NCBI GenBank assembly: GCA_015663855.1
Contig: DQRJ01000155.1
Coordinates: forward strand, 1 to 22,480
Length of the DNA stretch: 22,480 nt
Direction: 5' to 3'
Origin: Flavobacteriales bacterium
GTDB taxonomy: Bacteria; Bacteroidota; Bacteroidia; Flavobacteriales_D; Sanyastnellaceae
Position 1 is the stretch's first letter. Every line of letters begins with the position of its first letter. This document shows positions 1-6,917 of this stretch, one piece after another. The translations under genes and the position numbers were made by a program. The notes beneath the pieces are model-generated. The model did no database searches. It saw only the letters and a list, made by a program, of their open reading frames with translations, and was not told the origin of the DNA.

Positions 1-87
1 GCGAAATTCTTAAAGTTAGAACATCAACACTTCTTCAATACCATCCGTTCTAAAATGCATTGGGGAATTGATCCGCGTGAGAGATGA
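1..87 (+). CDS. nadK: NAD kinase, C-terminal end only (partial)
   Basis: Frame 1 is open from the first base to a TGA at 85–87 and gives 28 residues ending FFNTIRSKMHWGIDPRER. That ending (FF-x-T-[IL]-R-x-K-[ML]-x-WG-x-D-x-R) is what I know from the C-terminus of Bacteroidota NAD kinases, which phosphorylate NAD+ to NADP+ in the cytoplasm. The position fits too, since nadK commonly lies upstream of the DUF6089–uppS–bamA cluster in this phylum. The 5' part, including the catalytic GGDGT region, is outside the window. The stop overlaps an ATG at 84–86 as ATGA, so the next gene may be translationally coupled to it. The assignment rests on a short tail plus context. Confidence 0.75.
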   Translation, partial: AKFLKLEHQHFFNTIRSKMHWGIDPRER

Positions 88-131
88 GAGTTACACAATC
101 TCCACTGTTTTCGAGCGTTAGTAATAGCGAT

Positions 132-977
132 ATGAATTTTATTAAAATAATTGCATGCCTTTTTTTGGCAACGTTTTCACTCCCTTATTTGGCCCAAACC
201 TTTCAAAGTGGAACTGATGAAATAGGATATCAGATAGGGACAGGGTTTTACTTGGGGGATATTAATCCTTCTAATCCACTTAAGGGGCGAAATCATATTG
301 CTCAAGGGGGATACTACAGGCATAATATCAATTCTCGAGTGGGTATAAGGATTCAACTTATGCAAGCTAAAATTGAAGCTTGGGACGAGGATAGTAATAA
401 CGCTTGGTCGCAGAATAGAAATCTCCATTTCAGAAATAGAGTGGTAGAGTTTTCAGTTTCGGGTGAAATAAATTATATAGATTTCACTATGGGCGATCCA
501 GGAGATAGACTGACGGGATATTTAACAGCAGGCATCGCCTACTTTACTCACGATCCAGAAGCTATGGACACCTATGGAAACTGGCAACCCCTTCAGCCAT
601 TAGGCACCGAGGGGCAAGGTTGGACTTTCGGTTTAGATCCATATAAACTTAACGGAATAGCATTGCCTTTTGGGATGGGTTTCAAGGTTAATTTAGGTCC
701 AGCTATTGCGTTCCAAATGGAGTGGGGACTTAGAAAAACATGGACAGATTACCTTGACGATGTGAGCACTTCCTACACAAACTCGGTAGCAATAAGACAA
801 GCAAGGGGAGAGCTCGCTCTTGAGCTTGCAGATAGAATAATTGAATTACCTGATGGTCTTACTAGCTCTCAAGGTCTACAACGTGGTGACCCAGGACTTA
901 ACGATAAATATGGATTTTTCTTAGCTTCAATAGCATTTAGAGTGAGTAAGAAACCTACCTCTTGTTGGATGCAATGA
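132..977 (+). CDS. DUF6089-family outer-membrane or surface protein
   Basis: The protein has a signal peptide (MNFIKIIACLFLATFSLPYLAQ, cleavage near residue 22) followed by a glycine- and aromatic-rich, beta-strand-like body of about 260 residues with no cysteine until the last residues. It matches the DUF6089 pattern: an early IG-x-G-x-YLGDIN strand, then YYRHNINSRVGIR and alternating barrel-like strands such as LTGYLTAGIAYF and AIAFQMEWGLRKTW. The family is Bacteroidota-specific, predicted to be an outer-membrane barrel, and recurrently sits between nadK and uppS/bamA. Its biochemical role is unknown. I chose the ATG at 132 because it places the signal peptide at the N-terminus. An in-frame ATG at 84 (16 residues longer, ATGA overlap with the nadK stop) is the alternative. 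The stop (975–977) overlaps the uppS ATG. Confidence 0.8.
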   Translation: MNFIKIIACLFLATFSLPYLAQTFQSGTDEIGYQIGTGFYLGDINPSNPLKGRNHIAQGGYYRHNINSRVGIRIQLMQAKIEAWDEDSNNAWSQNRNLHFRNRVVEFSVSGEINYIDFTMGDPGDRLTGYLTAGIAYFTHDPEAMDTYGNWQPLQPLGTEGQGWTFGLDPYKLNGIALPFGMGFKVNLGPAIAFQMEWGLRKTWTDYLDDVSTSYTNSVAIRQARGELALELADRIIELPDGLTSSQGLQRGDPGLNDKYGFFLASIAFRVSKKPTSCWMQ

Positions 978-1738
978 CAGAAACAGATATGGAAAAACGG
1001 TCTGCCCTGCTTAGTTCTGCAGGCTTAGATCCGAGCAGAATACCTAAACACATTGCAATCATAATGGATGGCAATGGACGTTGGGCGCAGAATAGAGGTG
1101 AAGACAGAGTTTTCGGCCATCTAAATGGCGTAGAGTCTGTAAGAGCGGTAGTTGAGGCGGCTTTGCAAATAGGGGTGAGGTATCTTACACTCTATGCATT
1201 TAGTACAGAGAATTGGAGTCGCCCTAAGGAGGAGGTATCTGCTTTAATGGACCTTCTTGTAAAGACACTCAATCAAGAAACCGATGATCTGAAGGGAAAA
1301 GGGGTAAGGTTAAGAACCATTGGAGACTTAAGTGCCCTACCAGATAATTGTCAACAGCAATTAAAGACTACTGAGAAATCTAAAACTGAGAACGTAAGTT
1401 TGGATTTAATTCTTGCACTAAATTATAGCGCAAAGTGGGAGATTACTGAGGCAGTAAAGGGAGTTTTGCGAGATGGGTTGGATGAGGATGAGGTGGATAT
1501 TGAGAAATTTGAAACTTATCTTCAGACAAATGGATTACCTGACCCGGAACTTATGATCAGAACTTCTGGTGAGCATAGGATAAGTAATTTCATGTTGTGG
1601 CAATTAGCGTATGCGGAATTCCACTTTACACCCGTACTTTGGCCTGATTTTCGCGGAGAGCATTTTCTCGCTGCGATTCACGATTTTCAAAACCGAGAAC
1701 GTCGCTTCGGCGGAGTTCCGCAACAGACTGTTAAATGA
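974..1738 (+). CDS. uppS: Isoprenyl transferase (undecaprenyl diphosphate synthase)
   Basis: This cytoplasmic cis-prenyltransferase condenses farnesyl diphosphate with isopentenyl diphosphate to make the C55 carrier used for peptidoglycan and O-antigen assembly. The 254-residue length is normal for the family. The substrate-binding motif IAIIMDGNGRWA carries the catalytic Asp at residue 32. Further hallmarks are LTLYAFSTENWSRP and the C-terminal RTSGEHRISNF...LWQLAYAEFHFTPVLWPDF block, where the family usually has RTGGE or RTSGE. The ATG at 974 overlaps the preceding stop as ATGA. A TTG at 962 in the same frame would add only four residues and is less likely. The stop at 1736–1738 overlaps the bamA ATG, so the three genes form one coupled string. 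Confidence 0.95.
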   Translation: MTETDMEKRSALLSSAGLDPSRIPKHIAIIMDGNGRWAQNRGEDRVFGHLNGVESVRAVVEAALQIGVRYLTLYAFSTENWSRPKEEVSALMDLLVKTLNQETDDLKGKGVRLRTIGDLSALPDNCQQQLKTTEKSKTENVSLDLILALNYSAKWEITEAVKGVLRDGLDEDEVDIEKFETYLQTNGLPDPELMIRTSGEHRISNFMLWQLAYAEFHFTPVLWPDFRGEHFLAAIHDFQNRERRFGGVPQQTVK

Positions 1739-4257
1739 GAGCTTTTTTGCTTGCGACTGCTTTTTTGCTTTCGTCGTTTCACCTTTCAGCCCAAACCTCA
1801 CCTACTGAGGTCCTCGATATGAGTATTCCTCAGGAATATAGAATCGGAGGGATTACGGTAATGGGTGCGGAATTTACCGATGTTCAGGCTATCAAGTTGT
1901 TTAGTTCTTTGCAGGTAGGAGCATCGATTACTATTCCCGGCGATCAAGTTGGGGAGGCGATAACGAGTTTGTGGATTCAAGATCTCTTTGCTGACATCAG
2001 TATAGAGGCGGCGGAACTTCGAGATAGAGATGTTTATCTCGTGATTAGAGTGAAAGAACTTCCTCGCTTGACTCGATATAGTATCGCTGGCGTGAATAGA
2101 TCGGAGCAAGAAACGATTAAAGGAAAAATCGATTTGATGACGGGTCGTATTGTTAACGAGAACGTTATTGCTACTGCGACGAAGAGAATCAATGACCATT
2201 ACCGAGATAAGGGATTTCTCGATGTCGAGGTAGATATCGTTCAGGAATTTGATTCGACTTTCGCAAATGGAACGATAGTTAGAGTCAATATCGACAAGGG
2301 AGTTAAAGTAAAGGTCGATCTCATCACTCTAAACGGAGTTAGCGCTTTCGATGCAGAAAAGTTGAAGCGTAACATGAAAACCACGAAAGAGAAAAAGTGG
2401 TGGCGTTTTTACAAACCCTCGAAATATCTAGCTGACGGATTCGATTCAGACCAAGCGCAAATTATTGCGATGTACAATAGCGAGGGTTATAGAAATGCTC
2501 GAATCCTGAGCGACTCTCTCTATAGAACGGAGGAAGGTCTTATCGGTCTCGTACTTGATATTGAAGAGGGAAATAAATTCCGATTTGGAGAGATAACCTT
2601 TACGGGAAACACGAAATATCGCTCGACACAGCTCGATTCGATTTTAGGAATTCGCAAAGGAGATGTCTATAATTTGGCACATCTAGAAACCAGGGTGTTT
2701 ATGGATCCTAAGGGGATGGATTTGAGTTCTCTTTATCAAGATGATGGCTACCTGACTTTCCGTGCTATGCCTATTGAGCAGCGTGTCGAGAACGACACCA
2801 TCGATATCGAAATTCGTATGATGGAGGGGCAGCAATTTCGCATTGGGAAGATTCTCGTTGAAGGAAATACGAAGACGAATGACCACGTAATTTATCGAGA
2901 AATCAGAACTCGTCCCGGAGATTTGTTCAGTAGAACTGATATTATCAGAACTCAACGTGAGCTTTCTCAACTCAACTACTTCAATCCAGAGGCGTTCGGA
3001 ATAAACCCGATTCAACACCCAGAAGATGGTACGGTGGATATCGAATATCAAGTTGAGGAAAAGCCCTCAGACCAAATCGAGCTAAGTGGCGGTTGGGGCG
3101 GTGGCCGTGTAGTAGGCACATTGGGCCTCAGTTTCACGAATTTTTCGGCGAAAAACATGTTCAAATCGAGAGCTTGGCGTCCTATCCCTACAGGAGATGG
3201 CCAGCGCTTGAGCATACGAGCACAATCTAACGGACTGTATTTTCAGAGTTACAATTTTAGCTTTACGGAGCCGTGGTTAGGTGGTAAAAAGCCTAACTCT
3301 TTAGGCGTTTCGGTTTGGAAATCGGTTCAGTCGAATGGGCAGCCGAAGTATGTGAATGACGAACCTAACGAACTGAGAAACTCCCTTCAGGTAATAGGAG
3401 CTCAGATAGGTTTAGGCCAAAGATGGAAGAAGCCAGACGACTGGTTCGTTATGCAAGCCTCGATTTCATATCAAAACTTTAATCTGAATAATTACGGTTC
3501 TTTCTTTAGTTTTTCAAACGGCAGATCAAATAACCTATCTGCAGAGTTTAAACTAGGACGTAATTCCATTAGCGATCCGATATTCCCGACTTGGGGTTCT
3601 AATGTAGAGGTCAGTGTTAAAGCGACTCTTCCTTATAGTGTTTTCCACGAGGAAGGTTACTACGAAGGTATTTCTCTCGAGGAGCAATATAAATGGGTCG
3701 AATACCATAAATGGAAGTTCAAAGCTGAATGGTACACACCACTTTCAAGAAGTGGAGGAGAGAACCCTCGAACCCTTGTTCTTAGAATGGCAGCTGGCGT
3801 AGGTATTATCGGACAATACGATAGAGCGGCTCCGCTTTCTCCGTTCGAACGTTTCTATCTCGGAGGAGTTTTCTTAAGTGGTTATACTCTCGATGGTCGT
3901 GAGATCCTGAACCTTCGTGGTTACGATGATCTATCCCTCACTGCCCCGAATCCTCAAACTGGAGCGCCCGTTGCCGCTAAATACACTGCCGAACTAAGAT
4001 ATCCTCTGTCTACAAACCCTAGTGCGACAATTTATACTCTCGCCTTCCTCGAAGGAGGATCGACTTGGGAGGACGCCAGAGCATTTAATCCCTTCCAAGT
4101 TTATAGATCGGCTGGGGTAGGGCTGAAGATTTTTCTACCTATGTTTGGTCTATTAGGTCTGGATTATGGATGGAGATTAGATGATGTTGGAGCTGTGCCT
4201 AACATGTCTCGTGGCCAATTTCACTTCAGTATGGGGATGAATATGGGTGAGTTATAA
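1735..4257 (+). CDS. bamA: Outer membrane protein assembly factor BamA
   Basis: BamA is the Omp85-family pore that folds and inserts beta-barrel proteins into the outer membrane. The 840 residues begin with a signal peptide (MRAFLLATAFLLSSFHLSAQ). Successive POTRA-type repeats follow over about residues 35–440; recognisable cores are ITVMGAEFTD, LTRYSIAGVNRSEQETI, VKVDLITLNGVSAFDAEKLK, FRFGEITFTGNTKYRSTQLD and FRIGKILVEGNTKTNDHVI. The C-terminal half is a 16-strand-type barrel opening at IELSGGWGGGRVVG and containing RFYLGGVFLSGYTLDGRE and LRGYDDLSL (the conserved lid-loop RGY motif near residue 724). The start codon overlaps the uppS stop (ATGA). The two Skp/OmpH genes downstream match the usual Bacteroidota order and encode likely partners for unfolded barrel proteins. 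TCGA words are unusually frequent compared with uppS. Confidence 0.95.
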   Translation: MRAFLLATAFLLSSFHLSAQTSPTEVLDMSIPQEYRIGGITVMGAEFTDVQAIKLFSSLQVGASITIPGDQVGEAITSLWIQDLFADISIEAAELRDRDVYLVIRVKELPRLTRYSIAGVNRSEQETIKGKIDLMTGRIVNENVIATATKRINDHYRDKGFLDVEVDIVQEFDSTFANGTIVRVNIDKGVKVKVDLITLNGVSAFDAEKLKRNMKTTKEKKWWRFYKPSKYLADGFDSDQAQIIAMYNSEGYRNARILSDSLYRTEEGLIGLVLDIEEGNKFRFGEITFTGNTKYRSTQLDSILGIRKGDVYNLAHLETRVFMDPKGMDLSSLYQDDGYLTFRAMPIEQRVENDTIDIEIRMMEGQQFRIGKILVEGNTKTNDHVIYREIRTRPGDLFSRTDIIRTQRELSQLNYFNPEAFGINPIQHPEDGTVDIEYQVEEKPSDQIELSGGWGGGRVVGTLGLSFTNFSAKNMFKSRAWRPIPTGDGQRLSIRAQSNGLYFQSYNFSFTEPWLGGKKPNSLGVSVWKSVQSNGQPKYVNDEPNELRNSLQVIGAQIGLGQRWKKPDDWFVMQASISYQNFNLNNYGSFFSFSNGRSNNLSAEFKLGRNSISDPIFPTWGSNVEVSVKATLPYSVFHEEGYYEGISLEEQYKWVEYHKWKFKAEWYTPLSRSGGENPRTLVLRMAAGVGIIGQYDRAAPLSPFERFYLGGVFLSGYTLDGREILNLRGYDDLSLTAPNPQTGAPVAAKYTAELRYPLSTNPSATIYTLAFLEGGSTWEDARAFNPFQVYRSAGVGLKIFLPMFGLLGLDYGWRLDDVGAVPNMSRGQFHFSMGMNMGEL

Positions 4258-4335
4258 CAATGATTAGCATAAAACTGCGTTAGTTGAAGGGTGCGATGAG
4301 AACCACTTTATTAACTTCGCAAAGAATACACTAAG

Positions 4336-5031
4336 ATGTCAAGATTTTTTAACATAGCAACAGCAACACTTTCAGTAGTGATTTTATCATTACTGTCGTT
4401 TAGCGCTTCAGCTCAAAAATTTGCTTACATAGATTCGGATTACGTGCTTTTACACATGCCTGATTATGCAACTGCGCAACAGGGATTGAACTCATACGCA
4501 ATAGAATGGCAGAGCGAAATTGAGAAGAAGCTTGAAGCTGCAGATAGATTAGAAGTTGCTTACCGTGCTGAGCGTGTCCTCCTGACTAAGGAAATGCGTG
4601 TAAAACGAGAGCAAGAGATAACGAAAAAGCGTGCTGAGGCGAAGGAAATGCAAAAGCAGAAATTTGGTGTTGATGGAGAGCTTTTCCAGAAACGTCAAGA
4701 GCTTATCGAGCCGATTCAACAACAAATTTTTGAGGAATTAAAAGATATCGCAGGCGGTTCAGGTTACATGGTCGTTTTCGACAAAAGCAACCAGAGCAAT
4801 ATGCTTTACACTAACCCTAAGTATGATATTTCAGACCGCCTCATCAAGAAGCTCGGTTACGTTCCTGGAGAAACTATCGAGGTAGAGAAGAAAGACGGCG
4901 ACGGAGGTGCGGTAGGTAGAGCTCAAGACAAAATCGACGGCGCACGTGATAACGTACGCGATGCTGGAAGATCTACAATGGACCGCGCGAGAGGTGGTTT
5001 GAATGAAGGATCCAAGCCCCCGAAAAATTAA
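4336..5031 (+). CDS. OmpH/Skp-family periplasmic chaperone with a C-terminal tail
   Basis: Skp-like proteins hold unfolded outer-membrane proteins in the periplasm and deliver them to BamA. A signal peptide (about residues 1–26, ending SFSASAQ) leads into the family opening KFAYIDSDYVLLHMPDY. A long charged helical region of about residues 55–135 (EIEKKLEAADRLEVAYRAE, KKRAEAKEMQKQKF) forms the coiled-coil arms. The Skp core closes with YMVVFDKSNQSNMLYTNPKYDISDRLIKKLGY. About 50 residues then extend beyond the usual end, rich in Gly, Asp, Arg and Ala with spaced repeats such as GRAQDKIDGARDNVRDAGR. The next gene is a shorter paralogue without this tail. A 78-bp gap after bamA separates it from the upstream coupled genes; I see no convincing promoter there. 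Confidence 0.9.
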   Translation: MSRFFNIATATLSVVILSLLSFSASAQKFAYIDSDYVLLHMPDYATAQQGLNSYAIEWQSEIEKKLEAADRLEVAYRAERVLLTKEMRVKREQEITKKRAEAKEMQKQKFGVDGELFQKRQELIEPIQQQIFEELKDIAGGSGYMVVFDKSNQSNMLYTNPKYDISDRLIKKLGYVPGETIEVEKKDGDGGAVGRAQDKIDGARDNVRDAGRSTMDRARGGLNEGSKPPKN

Positions 5032-5066
5032 TAACCAATAGTATTTTACTAAGCAATCAATTCTTT

Positions 5067-5561
5067 ATGAAACAGTTTTTACTCCTTTGCGGCCTTATCG
5101 GCTTCATGTCTTTCGGGGCTTTAGCCCAAAAGTTTGGCCATATCGATGCGCAAAACCTTTTACTTAACCTTCCAGAGCGTGCTGAGGCACAGGCTTCAAT
5201 TGAGTCAACAGCGATGGAGTTTGAAAAGGAGATGATGCGTATGCAAGAGGAACTCCAAACAAAATACGGTGAGTACCAAGCGAAAGCTGAGACTTGGCCT
5301 TCTGCGATTCGCGAGTCTAAGGAACGTGAAATCCAAGCTTTAGATCAAGGCCTTCAAGAGTTCGGCTCTACAGTTCAAGGAGAACTAGCAGGATTAGAAG
5401 AGTCACTCCTAAGCCCTATGATCGCACGCGTAAAGAACGCTATCGAAGCTGTAGGTTCCGAGCACGGATTTACTTACATCTTCGACTCGAGTATGGGTGC
5501 GACTCTATACAATGGCGGTGAGGACGTAACGGATCTCGTCCGCACTAAGCTTGGAATGTAA
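5067..5561 (+). CDS. OmpH/Skp-family periplasmic chaperone, short paralogue
   Basis: This 164-residue protein has a signal peptide (MKQFLLLCGLIGFMSFGALAQ) and the same opening as its neighbour (KFGHIDAQNLLLNLPERAEAQ). Helical arms follow (EKEMMRMQEELQTKYGEYQ), and the core ends FTYIFDSSMGATLYNGGEDVTDLVRTKLGM. This is the normal Skp size, with no extension. It lies 35 bp after the first OmpH gene and 6 bp before the TTG start of murI, so it is probably cotranscribed with both. Tandem ompH copies after bamA are usual in Bacteroidota. Whether the two form mixed trimers cannot be told from sequence. Confidence 0.9.
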   Translation: MKQFLLLCGLIGFMSFGALAQKFGHIDAQNLLLNLPERAEAQASIESTAMEFEKEMMRMQEELQTKYGEYQAKAETWPSAIRESKEREIQALDQGLQEFGSTVQGELAGLEESLLSPMIARVKNAIEAVGSEHGFTYIFDSSMGATLYNGGEDVTDLVRTKLGM

Positions 5562-5567
5562 GATTCA

Positions 5568-6362
5568 TTGAGACCTATAGGAATTTTCGATTCTGGGATA
5601 GGCGGCCTAACGGTCGCCCGTGCTATCCACGACCTTCTTCCAGAAGAGTCTATCCTATATTTCGGAGATACCGCGCATTTACCTTACGGAGAGAAATCCC
5701 CGGTGTTAATTAGGCGCTATTCTAGTAGAATAGCTAAACACCTAGTTGATAGTGGCTGTAAAGCAATTGTCGTAGCCTGTAATTCTGCTTCAAGCAACGC
5801 TCTAGAAGCGATCAAGGCCGCTGTCGGCCCTTCCATCCCTGTTGTAGATATGGTTACGCCTATGGTTTCGTACATCTACTCAAAAAATCCTGAATCTAGA
5901 GTGGGATTAATAGGTACGAGAGCTACTATTTCATCAGGAGTTTATGAAATAGGCTTCGCTGGAGTTTCTGACGCGATTACTCTCCTATCTAGAGCCACTC
6001 CACTTCTTGCTTCAGCAATAGAGGAGGGGTTTTATAACGACAGTATTCCTCGGGCTGTACTCGAAGCATACCTTTCAGACGACTTTTTTACAGATATTGA
6101 CTCTATAATTTTAGGGTGTACTCATTATCCCCTTGTGAGGAAGGAAGTGAAAACACTTTTGTCGTCTAATGTAGAAGTAATAGACTCGCCGTCAATTATT
6201 GCTGGGGAGTTAAAAAATCAGCTCATAAAGCATCAATTACTGGAAGATAACTCTCAAACGGTGGAGCATCACTTTCAAGTTTCTGACCTAACAGAAAATT
6301 TCAGAAAAAGCGCTCAATACTTTTTCGGGGAGGATCTGAAATTGGAGGAGGTGAGTTTGTGA
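5568..6362 (+). CDS. murI: Glutamate racemase
   Basis: MurI interconverts L- and D-glutamate in the cytoplasm, supplying D-Glu for the peptidoglycan stem peptide. The 264-residue protein opens with the hallmark PIGIFDSGIGGLTVAR (Asp8 and Ser9 of the DSG motif). It carries both catalytic cysteines: Cys71 in VVACNSASS, where ACNTAS is commoner, and Cys184 in ILGCTHYPL. GDTAHLPYGEKS at residues 33–44 is also conserved. The start is a TTG at 5568, chosen because the family motif begins at residue 3 and no ATG or GTG lies upstream in frame before the previous stop. It closes the + strand envelope cluster and converges with the next gene; the two stop codons are 6 bp apart. Confidence 0.95.
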   Translation: MRPIGIFDSGIGGLTVARAIHDLLPEESILYFGDTAHLPYGEKSPVLIRRYSSRIAKHLVDSGCKAIVVACNSASSNALEAIKAAVGPSIPVVDMVTPMVSYIYSKNPESRVGLIGTRATISSGVYEIGFAGVSDAITLLSRATPLLASAIEEGFYNDSIPRAVLEAYLSDDFFTDIDSIILGCTHYPLVRKEVKTLLSSNVEVIDSPSIIAGELKNQLIKHQLLEDNSQTVEHHFQVSDLTENFRKSAQYFFGEDLKLEEVSL

Positions 6363-6368
6363 AATCGC

Positions 6369-6908
6369 TTATATTTCATTACCTCTAAACCAACCCGCAT
6401 ACTCAACGTATCTATCTGCCGTAGCACTGAGGTGATCGGCAAGTTCTGAGCGTACTTCTCCCCTTAGTTTGGCTGGAACCCCAGCAAATAAAGTTCCAGG
6501 AGGGATAACAGTTCCTTCGAGCACAACGGCACCCGCTGCTACAACCGCCTCTTCTCCGACTATTACATTATCCATTACGACGGCACCCATTCCTATTAGG
6601 GCTCCTTTGCATACTCTTGCTCCATGAACGATGGCATTGTGTCCTATGCTCACTCTATCTTCAAGAACTGTTTGCGACTTTCCGAATGTCCCGTGAATGA
6701 CTGCTCCGTCTTGAATATTTACTCTCTCTCCGACCTCTATCGAAGCCACGTCGCCCCTTACAATTGCTCCGAACCACACTGTGCTTTCTGAGCCGAGTTT
6801 CACTTCTCCTACTATTGTACAGTTAGGCGCAAGCCAAACAGAGTCGTGAATATTTGGACTTTTGCCGCGAGCTGGCAGAATTACGGGTCGTTGAGTTTGT
6901 CTTTCCAT
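6369..6908 (-). CDS. Gamma-carbonic anhydrase family protein (left-handed beta-helix)
   Basis: The 179 residues consist of hexapeptide repeats that build a left-handed beta-helix (for example STVWFGAIVRGD, GALIGMGAVVMDNVIVG, EAVVAAGAVVLEG) and a C-terminal helix (ELADHLSATADRYVEYAGWF). The three metal-ligand histidines of the gamma class are present at His72 (AVIHGT), His90 and His95 (IGHNAIVHG), with the expected 5-residue spacing between the last two. The supporting Arg51 and Asp53 (VRGD) and Gln67 (NIQDG) are also present. The acidic loop of the archaeal Cam enzyme is absent, as in the YrdA/PaaY/CaiE-like subgroup, so carbonic anhydrase activity is possible but not assured. It lies 9 bp downstream of the ComM-like gene and is likely cotranscribed with it. 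Confidence 0.88.
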   Translation of the reverse strand: MERQTQRPVILPARGKSPNIHDSVWLAPNCTIVGEVKLGSESTVWFGAIVRGDVASIEVGERVNIQDGAVIHGTFGKSQTVLEDRVSIGHNAIVHGARVCKGALIGMGAVVMDNVIVGEEAVVAAGAVVLEGTVIPPGTLFAGVPAKLRGEVRSELADHLSATADRYVEYAGWFRGNEI

Positions 6909-6917
6909 AAAGCGAAT

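Noticed and set aside
962..973. TTG start for uppS, and similar TTG starts at 13278 (GNAT) and 16196 (lpdA)
   Set aside because: Each adds only two to four residues ahead of a good ATG, and for uppS the ATG forms the ATGA overlap seen elsewhere in the cluster.
4258..4335. Promoter for the ompH pair
   Set aside because: TAACTTCG near 4313 has one mismatch to the –7 box, but the nearest TTG is about 25 bases upstream, outside the normal spacing, so readthrough from bamA is at least as likely.
6350..6380. Bidirectional terminator between murI and the carbonic anhydrase gene
   Set aside because: The stops are 6 bp apart and I see no stem-loop followed by a T run in either direction.
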